A stretch of DNA of 64,000 nucleotides, from contig BCKC01000002.1 in assembly GCA_001600455.1 (NCBI GenBank), positions 992,001-1,056,000 on the forward strand. The letters are read 5' to 3'. Position 1 is the first letter of the stretch. Each line of letters begins with the position of its first letter. This document shows positions 34,339 through 45,005 of this stretch, one piece after another. This DNA comes from Endocalyx cinctus (Eukaryota > Ascomycota > Sordariomycetes > Amphisphaeriales > Apiosporaceae). Below the pieces are notes generated by a model that saw only the letters and a program-made list of their open reading frames with translations, did no database searches and was not told the DNA's origin. Both the position numbers and the translations under genes were made by a program.

Positions 34339-35355
34339 ATGGCTAAGTACGAAATCAAAGAAACCACATCGAAGGGCCTTGGTCTCTTTGCCACTGATGA
34401 TATCAACGTTGGTGAACTGATAATCAACGAAGAACCAATAATGCCACAGGCGTTTGCAAGTTCAGATCATCTTGGCAAAGTCCTAAGAGCTTTCGATGAA
34501 CTGGATGAAGAGGCTCAATCGAAGGTCCTCCAACTGCAAGAGCACCGGCGGGACTGCTTTGAAGAAAAATTCGAAGCGGTTATTACCGAACACATTACAG
34601 CGCACTCGGGTTCCGAGTCTCGGTCGAAAGACTATGAAAAGCTACTACACATTTGGCTGAACAACCACATAGACGGCCACTTGTATCTCAAGCTGAGTCG
34701 TGTCAACCATTCTTGCAATCCTAATGCATTCTTGACGGACGGGGGACTTCGCGCTACACGACACATCAAACCACAAGAAGAGATCACCAGGGCCTACATT
34801 GAGCCACAGACATTGAATCGACCGGAGCAGCTGATGAACTTATGGTCCTTCAAATGTAAGTGTGAAATCTGCGATCAGAGCAACACTGATATTTCTCCCG
34901 AGTACAGAGAAAAGTTCGAGAAGATGCTTCTTGCCGCCTGCGAGGGGGAGGCGGAAATACGCGCATATATCGCACATTTGATTAGGACTATAGAAATAGA
35001 GAGCAGACTTGAGCGAGCGAACGAGTACGAGGGAAGACAATCTCCAAGTTCGACGGATGCCGAAATTTCGGATCTGACATCTTCTTCGGCGCATCACCAG
35101 TTTCTGCGCCACCAACGTCGATTGGAGATCCTGCGCTTCTTGGGTCCTTCGAGAGCTCTGATTGAGCAGCTTTCCCGTTCGTCTCACGTATGTGTGGGAA
35201 TGGTACCGAACGAGGAGATTCTCGAAGACTTGAAAGAGGCAGCCAAACTGTCTGCTATCTGTCAAGGAGATGATCACTGGCGTACACGTGAAACAAGACG
35301 TCTTGCCCAACGCTGGGCGTCTGTGCATGATGTTCAGTATGACAGCGACTATTAG
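34339..35355 (+). CDS. SET-domain protein (probable lysine methyltransferase)
   Basis: A single frame of 338 residues from the ATG at 34339; the frame extends upstream only through a non-ATG codon. The SET domain runs from the N-terminus (GLGLFATDDINVGELI) through the signature NHSCNPNAF near 126-134 to the Cys-rich post-SET-like segment WSFKCKCEICD near 170-180. The rest is helical and charged. Stand-alone fungal SET proteins of this size methylate lysines on non-histone proteins or histones using SAM, and many have no known target. It is convergent with the A-T gene, 401 bp apart. A role in the cluster is possible but unsupported. Confidence 0.85.
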   Translation: MAKYEIKETTSKGLGLFATDDINVGELIINEEPIMPQAFASSDHLGKVLRAFDELDEEAQSKVLQLQEHRRDCFEEKFEAVITEHITAHSGSESRSKDYEKLLHIWLNNHIDGHLYLKLSRVNHSCNPNAFLTDGGLRATRHIKPQEEITRAYIEPQTLNRPEQLMNLWSFKCKCEICDQSNTDISPEYREKFEKMLLAACEGEAEIRAYIAHLIRTIEIESRLERANEYEGRQSPSSTDAEISDLTSSSAHHQFLRHQRRLEILRFLGPSRALIEQLSRSSHVCVGMVPNEEILEDLKEAAKLSAICQGDDHWRTRETRRLAQRWASVHDVQYDSDY

Positions 35356-35756
35356 ACATTGTCGCACAATCTACGGACATGACCCTCGACTTTCTTTCAC
35401 TTGACGCTGGTCGTCAACTCACATTTGGGATGCACGGAGTTTTCTTTTAGAATGCGGCATGATCGTTACCTTTATATCCATTAGATAAAATATTTCTGTA
35501 GTAAACAGAAAAAATAAAAATAAAAATTCCCTTGACAAAAAATAGCTGGCAGTTTGTATAGTGAAATTCACAATAGTTTAAGCATTCTAGATTTTTATTT
35601 AATTAACTATCTCATATGAGACATCATAATTCAATAATTAATACCAGACTTATGACTTCACACAGCCCTAATCAATCAAAATCATTATATATAATTACAG
35701 ACAATTTGCCTTGATCAACCATAAGATTTATTAAACAGAAGATTCGTCAAAGTCAA
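35356..35756. other. Short 3' intergenic region
   Basis: An AT-rich 401-bp gap between the convergent SET and A-T genes. Importantly, it contains no remnant of a reductase or thioesterase domain, so the A-T protein genuinely ends after its carrier domain. Confidence 0.6.
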
Positions 35757-38099
35757 CTAATGTTGGTTCATTCTGCCAAAAACCATCTCTACCAGCTTTT
35801 CTATACATGGGTTCGCATATATGGCTTCTATTCGAACCAGCTCCAAAGGCTGCTCAGTCTTGATGATAAAAGCATTGATGGCACTGAGTAGAGGGAGAAT
35901 TTGGAGACTATCAAGTCCCAGTTTGAAGAGATCAGTGTCATCCTGGAGGTTTTCGAGTTCCAGATTTTCGACAAGTATGTCGTAAATGATTTGGCGTAAC
36001 CGTTCAGGTGTTGCGTCGCTTGAATCGTAGTCTCGAGGTTCGACGCCATTGCTGCGTGTGATATTTGAATTCTCTGCGATGCTGCCGTTCATGTCTTTGT
36101 GCTCTCCATTCGCAACTACTGGCTCTTTCGACTGGGAATTTGCTTCCTGTTTAGCAGAGTTGATGGTGGAATTTTCTAAAGACTGTGGCTGACGAGAAGC
36201 AGTCTTCAATGCAGAGACCATTTGTTCGAGAGCAGTCAACACCTTTCTGTCAACTACAGCTTCAATCGCGCGGGTCATCTCAGGAGACAATTTGGAGAAT
36301 TCTTCTGGTTCAGGCAATTTTGCGGGAAGGTTTGCAGAGGGTGCTACGGAATGCGCCGGGGGCTGCTTTGAGACTGGTTTGGGTTGAGGAGCTACACGGT
36401 CGTAAAAAGCCTTCCACTCCTCCTCGTAAAGCTTGAAAACAGCATGGCGCTGTACCGTGTCTTTACTCGCGCGGGGCAAAGGTTTAGAAGGGTTCGTTAA
36501 CATCACAAATCCCTTCATGATTCTTCCATGGGCTGGACAGTCACGATTGGCTTGAGCGATGCTGGGCCACACCTTCTCCAGAAGTTCCTGCTCTTCCGCG
36601 GCATTTTTGGGGTATTCACGGGGTTCGAGGAGCAGGGAGGCTTGGAAATGACCCTGACCTCCGATGACTGCCGACTTGACAAGCGGATTCGCTTGGATGG
36701 TATTTTCCATCGTCGTCGGATTCAGCTTTTCGGCGGTGGTGAAAGAGATGATATCATCCGTCCTTCCCTTGAAGCGCCACAAACCGGGTTTGAGGGGATG
36801 GGGTTCGAATAAGTCACCTAAGACGTGTTCTTCCTTCTCCGGAAAGGTTGAGAAGACGCCTTGATGCAGTTCGAATCTTTTCTGCTTCACGATGGTGAGA
36901 TTTCCTAGGCCGTCACGGTCATCTTTGAACACGGAGCCAAGGCACGGGCTCAAGGATATGTACTCCCAGTCTCGAGGGTCTTCGAGCAGATGATGAGGAA
37001 GCAGGGAGGTCTCGCAGGACCCCATTAGAGTGGTGAGCTTAATCCTCCTGGAGAGAATATTCCCGATATCTTCGGGTAGCATGCCACCCCCGTAAACGAT
37101 AAATTTCAGGTTTTGCAGCATCCTAACGCAGTAGGTATCGTTGTTGTAGCAGTCAACGATGAGAGATGGTGCTGTGATTACGCCGTCGGAACGAGAATGC
37201 TCAAATATTTGACTGGCTAAGTCGGCTGAAAGAGGCATGGGAGGGGGCAACACGCAAACGACCCCGGCGAACAAGGCGATTCCTACAGTCCAGTTGAGAC
37301 TTGCGGCATGAAACATGGGAAGAGCAAAAAAGACTCTCTTGCCTTGAGCATAGCTCAGGAATGTTGGTTTGTAGCCGAGTGATGGGATCAGAAGCTGGGA
37401 ATCCATGCCGCCATAAGAGCCGTACGTAACCGGCACAGGCTTAGGAATGCCGGTAGAACCGGAGGTGTGAAGAATACAAAATGGTTGATTTCTGACTTCC
37501 TCAAATGTCTTTTGAAACGGAATGATTTCCACTGGCTCTTCATCCAGGAAGTAGTCTAAATCCGGAGTAGTCACCTCTTCCATCGGCCATCCTTTCAAAA
37601 TGTGACCGGCAATGGGCACAGGGTCTTTGGAGAGAAGTAAAGCAGAACAGCCTATCCTTTTGACCAAGGATATATGAGCCTCAAGGCTGTTTCTATGGGA
37701 AGAGAAGAAGGCCTTATATTACTCTTTGAGTCAGTTCATGGGTTCTATACATTTTGACAGATAGGATTGAAGAATTACCGTATGTCCCGCCTTTGGAGCA
37801 GCCATGACCAGAACCATGTACCGCAAATCAAGTGGTCCTATATAGCAGAACACTCGAGGCTCTTTAGTCCCAAGGGTTTCCCTGAGCCAGTGAGCACAGC
37901 GATTTACTGCGTTGGCAACTGTCTTGTAGCTTATGTCTTGAAAGCCATCTTCCATTTTGTTGGTCTTCGCTATGGAGTAAAGGACGCGATCTGGATCTCG
38001 GGCGGCAATCTCGTCCAAGAGCACAGGTGGAAGACGTCGTCCGCAAAGGGGCGGAGGCGTCTGCCATTCTGGCTCTGAACTTACTATGTCGCTAAGCAT
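35757..38099 (-). CDS. NRPS-like adenylation-thiolation (A-T) protein without release domain
   Basis: Activates a carboxylic acid, probably aryl, as its AMP ester and loads it on its own phosphopantetheine arm. Two exons give 758 residues: 38099-37759 and 37692-35757, with exon joining inside KAGHTVILQSYL/NSLEAH, which matches the family. The donor begins GTCAAA, which is unusual. Core motifs are HTSGSTGIPK (A3) at 189-198, GSCET (A5), RFKGRTDDII (A7/A8) and the A10 lysine in RASKDTVQR. A polar linker of about 120 residues follows, then a carrier domain with LGLDSLQ (Ser709). The protein ends 49 residues later, where fungal A-T-R reductases continue into an R domain. A matching stand-alone R protein is encoded at 54479-55666. 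It diverges from the alpha/beta hydrolase. Confidence 0.92.
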
Positions 38100-40107
38100 T
38101 TTTGTTGATGATTTAGTTTATAGAGAGCATAAAAGTGACAAACAGCCGGTACGATGAGTATCGAGAATGAATAAGAGAGTACTATCCTGGTACTTTGATA
38201 CGTAACTTGTAAATATCCTATAACACGGTAGAAAGCTCGGGTTTTAGAAGGTGAAAATAATAACAATAAATCTCCTCAATTACTAGGTAATTAATCCAAC
38301 TTCCACCAGACGCGTACAGGGGGTCATCCCGGAGCAACTGCCCTGCATGACTATAACAACGGGGCGATGAACTCAGCTCGATAGGTGAGATAGTCAGCAC
38401 AATCTCAGAAGGATCATGAAAAAGCCTTGATTGAGTCGGGAGTTGAAAAAAACCACGTATCAGATTTGATGTAATTAGGTACCTAGTAACCCTTTACCGA
38501 AGAGCCGCCAACCGTCGACCATTTCCGGTAGTGTATGTACATAGTAAATAGTGAAAACAAGGATACATGATCCAATACCCCTAAGGGAGATGCCTCTATA
38601 ATTAGAACAGAATGATGAAGGATAGATTCAAATGTAGTAGTGTATTACGGTGTAAATCTTAGTTTTACATTCGCATTACTATCAATGTTTAATTACCCAG
38701 AGAGGTAAGTGATTCTCACGTAAGTACCTCCGGGTTAAATCAATATTAATTTAAGCATATCGATACTCAACAAGATCAAATGTGATACAGAATAAGCACT
38801 GTGTTAATTCTATACGACCGACAACACGTGTACCTACATATACATCCATGGATTATCGATATACGTACGGGTAGCCCTGGAGATAGCTGAGGTGGGGTTC
38901 AAATTTACGCCGGCAGGGTACAAAAGATAGTCATACACTCCATTTGAAGAAGGACTTGAGACAAACTCCGTCATCACAGATATTCTCGGTCATTTTTTTG
39001 TCCCTCTCATTTATTATATCATCTCCGATTGGAGGGATTGTTAGACATGACTGGCAGCCTGGCAAGTAAGAATTTTACTTTTTTTTTTCTGGGGCAAATT
39101 AGTGTATAAACTCTTACGCATCTCCGATTTTCTTACCACTGTCTTAGAAAATGGATATTTGTATAACCCAAGGTTGGAAGTGGACGCTTCCGGGGAAGGG
39201 AGTTTGTGTCACGTGATCTAACATCGGTATGATCTGGATGGATCCATAGATGCAGGTGGGGTTACATTCAAAGGCTATGAGATCGATCCTGAATGTGCAG
39301 TATATTTACATGACTGAAGTAGTTATGTGAGTATGTGTAGATTTATAGTATCATTTTGATCGACCAAAATATTTCCTAAAATGAAGTTGTGCTAAAATAT
39401 TACCTGCGTATAGTGTAGTGTACGAGTATATCATGGTAAGCAGGGCTGATAGACACCTACGTATAGGCAGCCAAGCCGCTAGGTCAGGTAGGGTATGGTT
39501 GGTAAAGCCCCACTGATCAAATGCTTGTTTGCTCTACCTGTCCTACCTGTCTGCCTGTCTGCCTGTACACTAGGACTTGTGGGGGTGGAGACGGTGATTA
39601 ACCAGGGGCTGAGAGTAGGATACTACACTAAAATCCTCAGATTATAAGTAAGTTATAGGTAAGTTACAGGCGGGGTTACAGGCAGGCTGCATGCAAGTTA
39701 TATGCAGGCTCTAGGCAGGCTCTCGGTAAGCTGTTGAGTAAATGATAAATCTACTTTTGGATATGTGACGACCCTATCGACAAAGGCTTCTACGTCAGGT
39801 GCTACGTAAAAACGCCAATCATATGCGGATCTTAAGGCACGATCCGCCTATTCCGTCGGTTCCATCGTACTGCCGAGCTTATCCCCCGATACCGCGATAC
39901 TCTATTAGTGAGCAGCCTTTGTTCATCCTCAACTTGAACCCTTGCATACAGCTCTTTTTCTACCCCTATTTCCCCCCTCCTTCTTCTCTTCAATTTCTAC
40001 TATTCCATTTCTAGTTCTGGCCAAGACAAAGTCAGCAACAGCCACTTTTTATTCATTCATTCATTTGTACATCGTCAATTTTTACCATCTCAACTCTTGA
40101 CTTCAAT
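38100..40107. promoter_or_regulatory. Divergent promoter region, A-T protein and hydrolase
   Basis: Two kilobases without a supported gene between divergent start codons. It contains CTGTCTGC-type microsatellite near 39535-39565 and degenerate short repeats at 39647-39732. The last 150 bases before 40108 are C/T-rich, as in a fungal 5' leader. Confidence 0.5.
39647..39732. repeat. Degenerate short tandem repeats
   Basis: Repeated variants of TAAGTTA(T/C)AGG and GCAGGCT(C/G) recur at roughly 10-15 base intervals, diverged from each other. They look like a decaying minisatellite in the promoter region of the hydrolase gene. Confidence 0.5.
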
Positions 40108-41191
40108 ATGCCTACCGTAGCTCTTCCCTCTAAGCCAGAGGCTCCCGTCGCCTATGAGCTCCTCGATGGAGACTCGACAAGCAGTCTCCTTGTCATTTGC
40201 CTGAACGGCCTGGGTCTTCCGCAAACCGTTTGGAAACCGATGATTGAAATTCTTCGCAAGTCGAGTCTTTCTCCACAGCCGTGGATACTCACCTACGACC
40301 GCTTCGGTCAGGGAGCCTCCCCTAGAGACCCACGCGAAAACTTGCCTACCAAGGAGCCTGGTTACGCGCATACCCTGGATGATGCTACTGATGACCTTTA
40401 CGAGTTGGTTCAGACGGTATGTCCAAAGCTTGGATCGCGTATCGTCTTTGCGTGTAACAGCATCGGCGCACACATCGCGCGAAGATATGCCGACAGGTAA
40501 ATGAGCAGCAACACTATATACAACTCCTTTCTAGTACTATACCTAACGAAATTATCCTCAAAACTTAGATATCCCAAGATTGTTGAAGGAATTTTATTCC
40601 TTGATTCCAACCCTGGAAATACCGACTATGAAGCCATCTGGCCTAACCCGAAGGATCCATCTTTCAATCTGGAGACAATGGTTCCTGCCGGTACACCATA
40701 TGAGGTATACGAGGCAGCTTACGTCAAGATGACCACCATATTCTCTCCGGCTGGAAAGAACAAAGAAGGATTTGACCGACGAGAGATCAAGAACATCCTA
40801 CCTGACCCATCCATGCCCAAGCTGAAGGGATCCAAGACGTCAGACAAGGGGCCTTGGATTACCGTCGTCGGCCACGAGCTAGAGCAGTTCTCCAAGGAGG
40901 AATGGGAGATGATGAAGGTTCCCATCGGCATGGCCGCGATGTACACTCAACCGTAAGTACTAGGCATTTACTTTCTTTGTTCCTCGGGTATAATGAATTC
41001 TCGCTAATCAAACAAAAATAAACAGCATGTGGCAGAAGTACAACGAGGGGCTTGCCCGACTCACCGACCCCGACAGGAGCAAGGGCCCGCTGATCTCACC
41101 GAAATCAGGACACTTCGTCCAAAAGGATAACCCCCCTTTCTGTGCCGAGCATTTGGAAGATCTAATCAGGAAAGTTGAGAGCTCCCAGTAA
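40108..41191 (+). CDS. Alpha/beta-hydrolase fold protein
   Basis: Three exons (40108-40496, 40569-40952, 41026-41191) fit in phase and give 312 residues. The fold is recognised by the oxyanion-region motif LNGLGLPQTVW, the segment YDRFGQGAS and the nucleophile elbow ACNSIGAH, with Ser118 as nucleophile. A late His in SGHFVQKD completes a likely triad. The elbow has Cys where Gly usually begins G-x-S-x-G. Possible roles are ester hydrolysis, release of the A-T-bound acyl group, or detoxification; the sequence does not decide. It diverges from the A-T gene. There is no signal peptide, so it is probably cytosolic. Confidence 0.8.
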
Positions 41192-42043
41192 CTAGGTGTG
41201 CGGCTCTAGGTGGTTCTTGCATAGGACCTGATATAGGACTATTAAGGTTATTTTCTTCATAGATTAGCTAAATTAAATGATCCCTATTGTGTGAAAATCA
41301 GTATTTGAAAGCTTCTGTATAGGACTTGATATTACCTAGGATCTCGTCAGATAGGACCACGGACGTAATTTTCTTCGTAGATTAACTACATCCAATGATC
41401 TCAAATGTACGAAAATCACTAGTCGAAAGTACCGTGCAGAGTATTGATCAATCATCCAGGGTGCAACTCGCTATGTTAGGCAAACATACACAGTAGAGAA
41501 GTTGCAACAATTGTGGGCTATGAATAATCACATACGCATGTATACGTAAATCTATAGAAGGTGGATTCTTATCGGCTATCCACACCGTCAGCCCCGTATC
41601 CCGTATTGAGCTTACATCTAGCCCGCAGGAAGTCTTTACCGTATGTAGATGTTAGTTCCGTCCATGCATGCAGTATGTAAGACTGAGGCTTGATTGAACC
41701 AACTTCTTTACCTATTAACGAAGTGGATAAGAATAGCAACAAATTACTACCTAACACAGACGTTTATGCTATATCGCTGACGTACTCCACATTTGGAACA
41801 TTGAAAGTTTATTATGGGACATATAGGTATCCTGGTTCATTTGACATTGATAATCTATCCGTTCGTCATTTTCTCTTTAGCCTCAAAGAAAACTATGATA
41901 ATCGAAGGGACAATCGTATTTCCTCTAAGTGAGCTTCTGATATAATTCCTGTTGTATTGTGATACTCCCTATACACGCCGCAAATCGTTTTCTTTGTATC
42001 CAGAAAATTATTTTCTCTTCGCATTGTTGCCTACTAGTAGATC
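41192..42043. other. Intergenic region
   Basis: About 850 bp between two co-directional genes. The first part holds two diverged copies of a ~100-bp segment with TAGGACTTGATAT-like and TTTTCTTCRTAGATTA-like cores (around 41219-41305 and 41320-41415), suggesting a local duplication. No gene is supported. Confidence 0.45.
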
Positions 42044-43306
42044 ATGCCGGCGACAGGTTCACCCCCTCCTGGCGGAGACCAATATATCGGATGGAAACTA
42101 GAAGTCGGCGCAACAGTGACATTCATTGCTGCCGCTATCGTCGTTGCACTTCGATGCTTCGCACGATCCAAATACTCCCAAAGAGGATGGGATGACTACC
42201 TTATGGTTGCCGCATTAGTAAGTAACTCTGATTATTCTATTAGTGGCCTCTTTATCTTCAATACTGATACTTTCAACGCTTCATCGCAGGCTCAAGCTCT
42301 CGTTGCCACCATTATCGATTTTGTTGCTGTTAATAATGGCCTGGGTCGGCATACCTATTACCTGACCTATCAACAAGCCGTAAACCAGCAATATTACAGC
42401 CTTCTCGCACAAGTATTCTGCGTCCAAGCCTTGAGTTTTGCGAAGATGTCTATCGCTGTGTCCTACATGCGAGTCCTTCGTGGTTCAGGCAACCGCATTC
42501 ATCAAATCCTGCTGTGGGTCACGGTCGCTCTAGTCTTTATAGTGAACACCATAGTCATCATTACCTTCTACGCTGGTTGTAACCCAACAGAAAAATCATG
42601 GAATCCTTTAATCAAAGGCACATGTTGGTCTACCGATAAAAAACTTGTATTTTTCCTCCTCCAGGGAGGTAAGTAGTTCAGGAATTCGGAAACGGCCGCC
42701 TATCAACATTACATTAACTGACTGCATTTCAGCATTTTCTGCTCTCACCGATTTTTTCCTGGCGTTTTACCCTTTCGCCTTCCTACACAAGTTGCAAATC
42801 AACTTCAAGACCAAGGCTCTTATTATGACCTTGATGGGTCTGGGTTCGGTGTAAGTTTATGCGCCTCATCTGTAATTACAAATGTGCATTACGTTGACAA
42901 CTGTCCTAGAACCGGTATTTTCTCCATCATTCGAACCGTCGAGACCGGCACTCAGCTTCACCCAGATCCCACCGCAACACCCGACGTCTCCTATAGTACT
43001 ATTTTAGGTCTCACGTGGTCCGCAATGGAGAGAAATATTGCGATCCTCATCGGAAGTATACCGGCACTGAACCCTCTCGTAGCACCGGCTACGAAAATGA
43101 TCAAGCAGACTTTGGGTGGTTCATCGACCTCGAAGCTGAGGCCAGCACCATCTAATTCGTATCAGCTATCGGATAACGCCAATTCTCACAAATTGTCCGA
43201 CTTTGATAATCAGCGACAATGGACACCAAATTCAGGTGCTCCGAAGTACAATGCAAGCGCCGAATACATATTACCACCTCAAAATCGTCAAATCGTAAAT
43301 TATTAG
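42044..43306 (+). CDS. Seven-TM integral membrane protein, PTH11/rhodopsin-domain type
   Basis: Four exons (42044-42217, 42290-42668, 42733-42850, 42910-43306) fit in phase and give 355 residues. About seven hydrophobic helices are visible from residue 20 to 265, followed by a polar Ser/Asn-rich cytosolic tail. Features of the fungal rhodopsin-domain/PTH11-like superfamily are RCFARSKYSQRGWDDYLM after TM1, the GLGRH motif in the TM2-TM3 loop, and a Cys pair around the extracellular loop (GCNPTEKSWNP, GTCWSTDK). Such proteins are G-protein-coupled-receptor-like sensors and are common near fungal biosynthetic clusters. There is no CFEM domain. Ligand and pathway are unknown. Confidence 0.8.
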
Positions 43307-43889
43307 TATACTTGTTCTTTCTATCAAAATGAAAGGATCAGAATATGAGAATCAGTTCTATAATTTGTTTTCATTTTCTGGATCCAAGTCAGGGGCAAAT
43401 TCATGTAATTAGTTCAGTCTTTAAAATAAAACTCCATAGTAACTAGAGATAATTATAATTTATTTCGTGACAGAAACCACTTCTACCAAAGTCACAGTAT
43501 AGTAATTTACAGTTTATACACAAAATTTCTAAACTGCCCTTTTCTCCCGTCTTCGGAGAAGTTATTCGATACAACTATGTGTTGAGTATACTTGGACAAG
43601 ATTACATCTAATGCAATGACTGGGAAAAATTATCAACATTTTTGGTGATCAAATGATTTCTAGTAATTACATTAGGTATAGTCGGCCCCACGAAGCTGAA
43701 AACATAAAAATTACTAAAATAAATTTAACGTCCAATCGATGTTGAACGGCACTAGATTTAATTAGAACAAAAGAGATGAGAGACCGTCAGCCCTACTTAA
43801 AACGAGATCAAATAATCAAATACCCGCCAATGCAAAAAGCAACCGCCAGAAGCTACTTGCTCGACCATCCTAGTAGGTATCCCGAAGAA
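43307..43889. other. Short 3' intergenic region
   Basis: An AT-rich gap of 583 bp between convergent genes, with nothing recognisable. Confidence 0.5.
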
Positions 43890-45005
43890 CTATCCAAGTA
43901 GGACCCGTCCCATGTATTCAGCTACTAACCCCGCTACCATGACCCTCCCTGCATATTTGGAATTTCCTACCCTGAACCACCATGCACAGGACTCTGGCTC
44001 TTCTAGGCGTACGCGGCTCAACATGGTAGCTAGCGCTGACGCCGTACCCGCAACGCAGAGAGTGGTATAACCAAAGCCGAATCCAGCTAGAGACCCGGCA
44101 ATTGCCATTAGCAGAACCTGAACAAAAGCGAGCCGGCAGAGCAGGGGCATCGTGCCAAAACGCCCAGCCCCCGACGCCGGGGCCTGCGTGTTAGCGTAGA
44201 GCAGGACCAAGTTCTTAACTCCGGCCGCCGCGTCCTCAGCCGCATCTTGGTGCGAGTAGACGAGTTCGTATAGCAGAGTCCAGACCACGTTTGCCAAGTA
44301 GAAGGCCGTGATCGACCAGTCAACTCGCACCTCGCTTACGGCCTGCAGGAGGGAGGACGCTCCTACTGATACCGATGTAGTCGTCATGCTGAGAAGATCT
44401 CCTCCTTCTAAGAGGCTCCCGATCGTTTTGGCGAATACCCCGAGGATGGGGGCCAAGTGTAGTGGGTCCGCACCCATGGACGCCGCACCCATGTAGACCC
44501 CCCAGGCCATGGGGAACCCTAGCACCACTTGGGGGTAGTAGGTGATCCTCTTCGCTAGCGGGTAGAAAAACCAGCCAGCCACCGCCGGTAAGGCGTAGAC
44601 CGTGCATAAGGGCGGTAAGAATGCCAGGGTGGCGAGGGAGACCAACGTCTGCGCCGCGGTGAAGAGGTTGGCCTGCGTCAGCGAGACGGCGCCGCGCGCC
44701 AAGGGGCGATTTCGACAGCGCGAGACCTTTCGGTCGAAATCGACGTCAACGGTGTCGTTCCAAGTGCATGTGGCACCGCGCATGACGAGAGCTCCCCATG
44801 ATAAGATCAGGTTGACGACGAGGAGTTGCTGGAGGCTGGAACGGTATTCGATGGCGGCCCAGAGAGTCCCGAATACGTGAGGATACCAGAAATACCAGTA
44901 GCCACTGGGACGGTCCAGGCGCATGAGTTGTAGGTATGGAAGCGCTGCATTTGATATTTCCGAGTGCCAGGCACTGGCGGGTGTAGAAATCGATGTCTTC
45001 TTCAT
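43890..45005 (-). CDS. UbiA-family aromatic prenyltransferase
   Basis: An integral membrane enzyme, related to 4-hydroxybenzoate polyprenyltransferases, that joins an isoprenyl diphosphate to an aromatic ring. It is an intronless frame of 371 residues; the frame extends to 45035, but only via TTG, so I use the ATG at 45005. The N-terminal motif RLDRPSGYWYFWYPH is typical of this family. The first Mg-diphosphate motif is NDTVDVDFD at 83-91. The second is DAAED at 254-258 in YELVYSHQDAAED. About eight TM helices are visible. A Ser/Thr/Gly-rich insertion (about 186-226) lies before the second motif and is longer than usual. No terpene cyclase or prenyl diphosphate synthase is encoded in the window, so the chain may stay linear. 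It diverges from the PLP enzyme. Confidence 0.93.
   Translation of the reverse strand: MKKTSISTPASAWHSEISNAALPYLQLMRLDRPSGYWYFWYPHVFGTLWAAIEYRSSLQQLLVVNLILSWGALVMRGATCTWNDTVDVDFDRKVSRCRNRPLARGAVSLTQANLFTAAQTLVSLATLAFLPPLCTVYALPAVAGWFFYPLAKRITYYPQVVLGFPMAWGVYMGAASMGADPLHLAPILGVFAKTIGSLLEGGDLLSMTTTSVSVGASSLLQAVSEVRVDWSITAFYLANVVWTLLYELVYSHQDAAEDAAAGVKNLVLLYANTQAPASGAGRFGTMPLLCRLAFVQVLLMAIAGSLAGFGFGYTTLCVAGTASALATMLSRVRLEEPESCAWWFRVGNSKYAGRVMVAGLVAEYMGRVLLG

Noticed and set aside
35356..35756. Possibility that the A-T protein is a truncated pseudogene with a decayed R domain
   Set aside because: The frame ends cleanly at the normal end of a carrier domain, and the downstream bases contain no reductase motif in any frame. 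Core A and T motifs are intact.
39530..39735. Short repeats considered as a CRISPR-like array or transposon end
   Set aside because: Units are short, degenerate and lack regular spacers; the sequence is eukaryotic and fits a decayed minisatellite.
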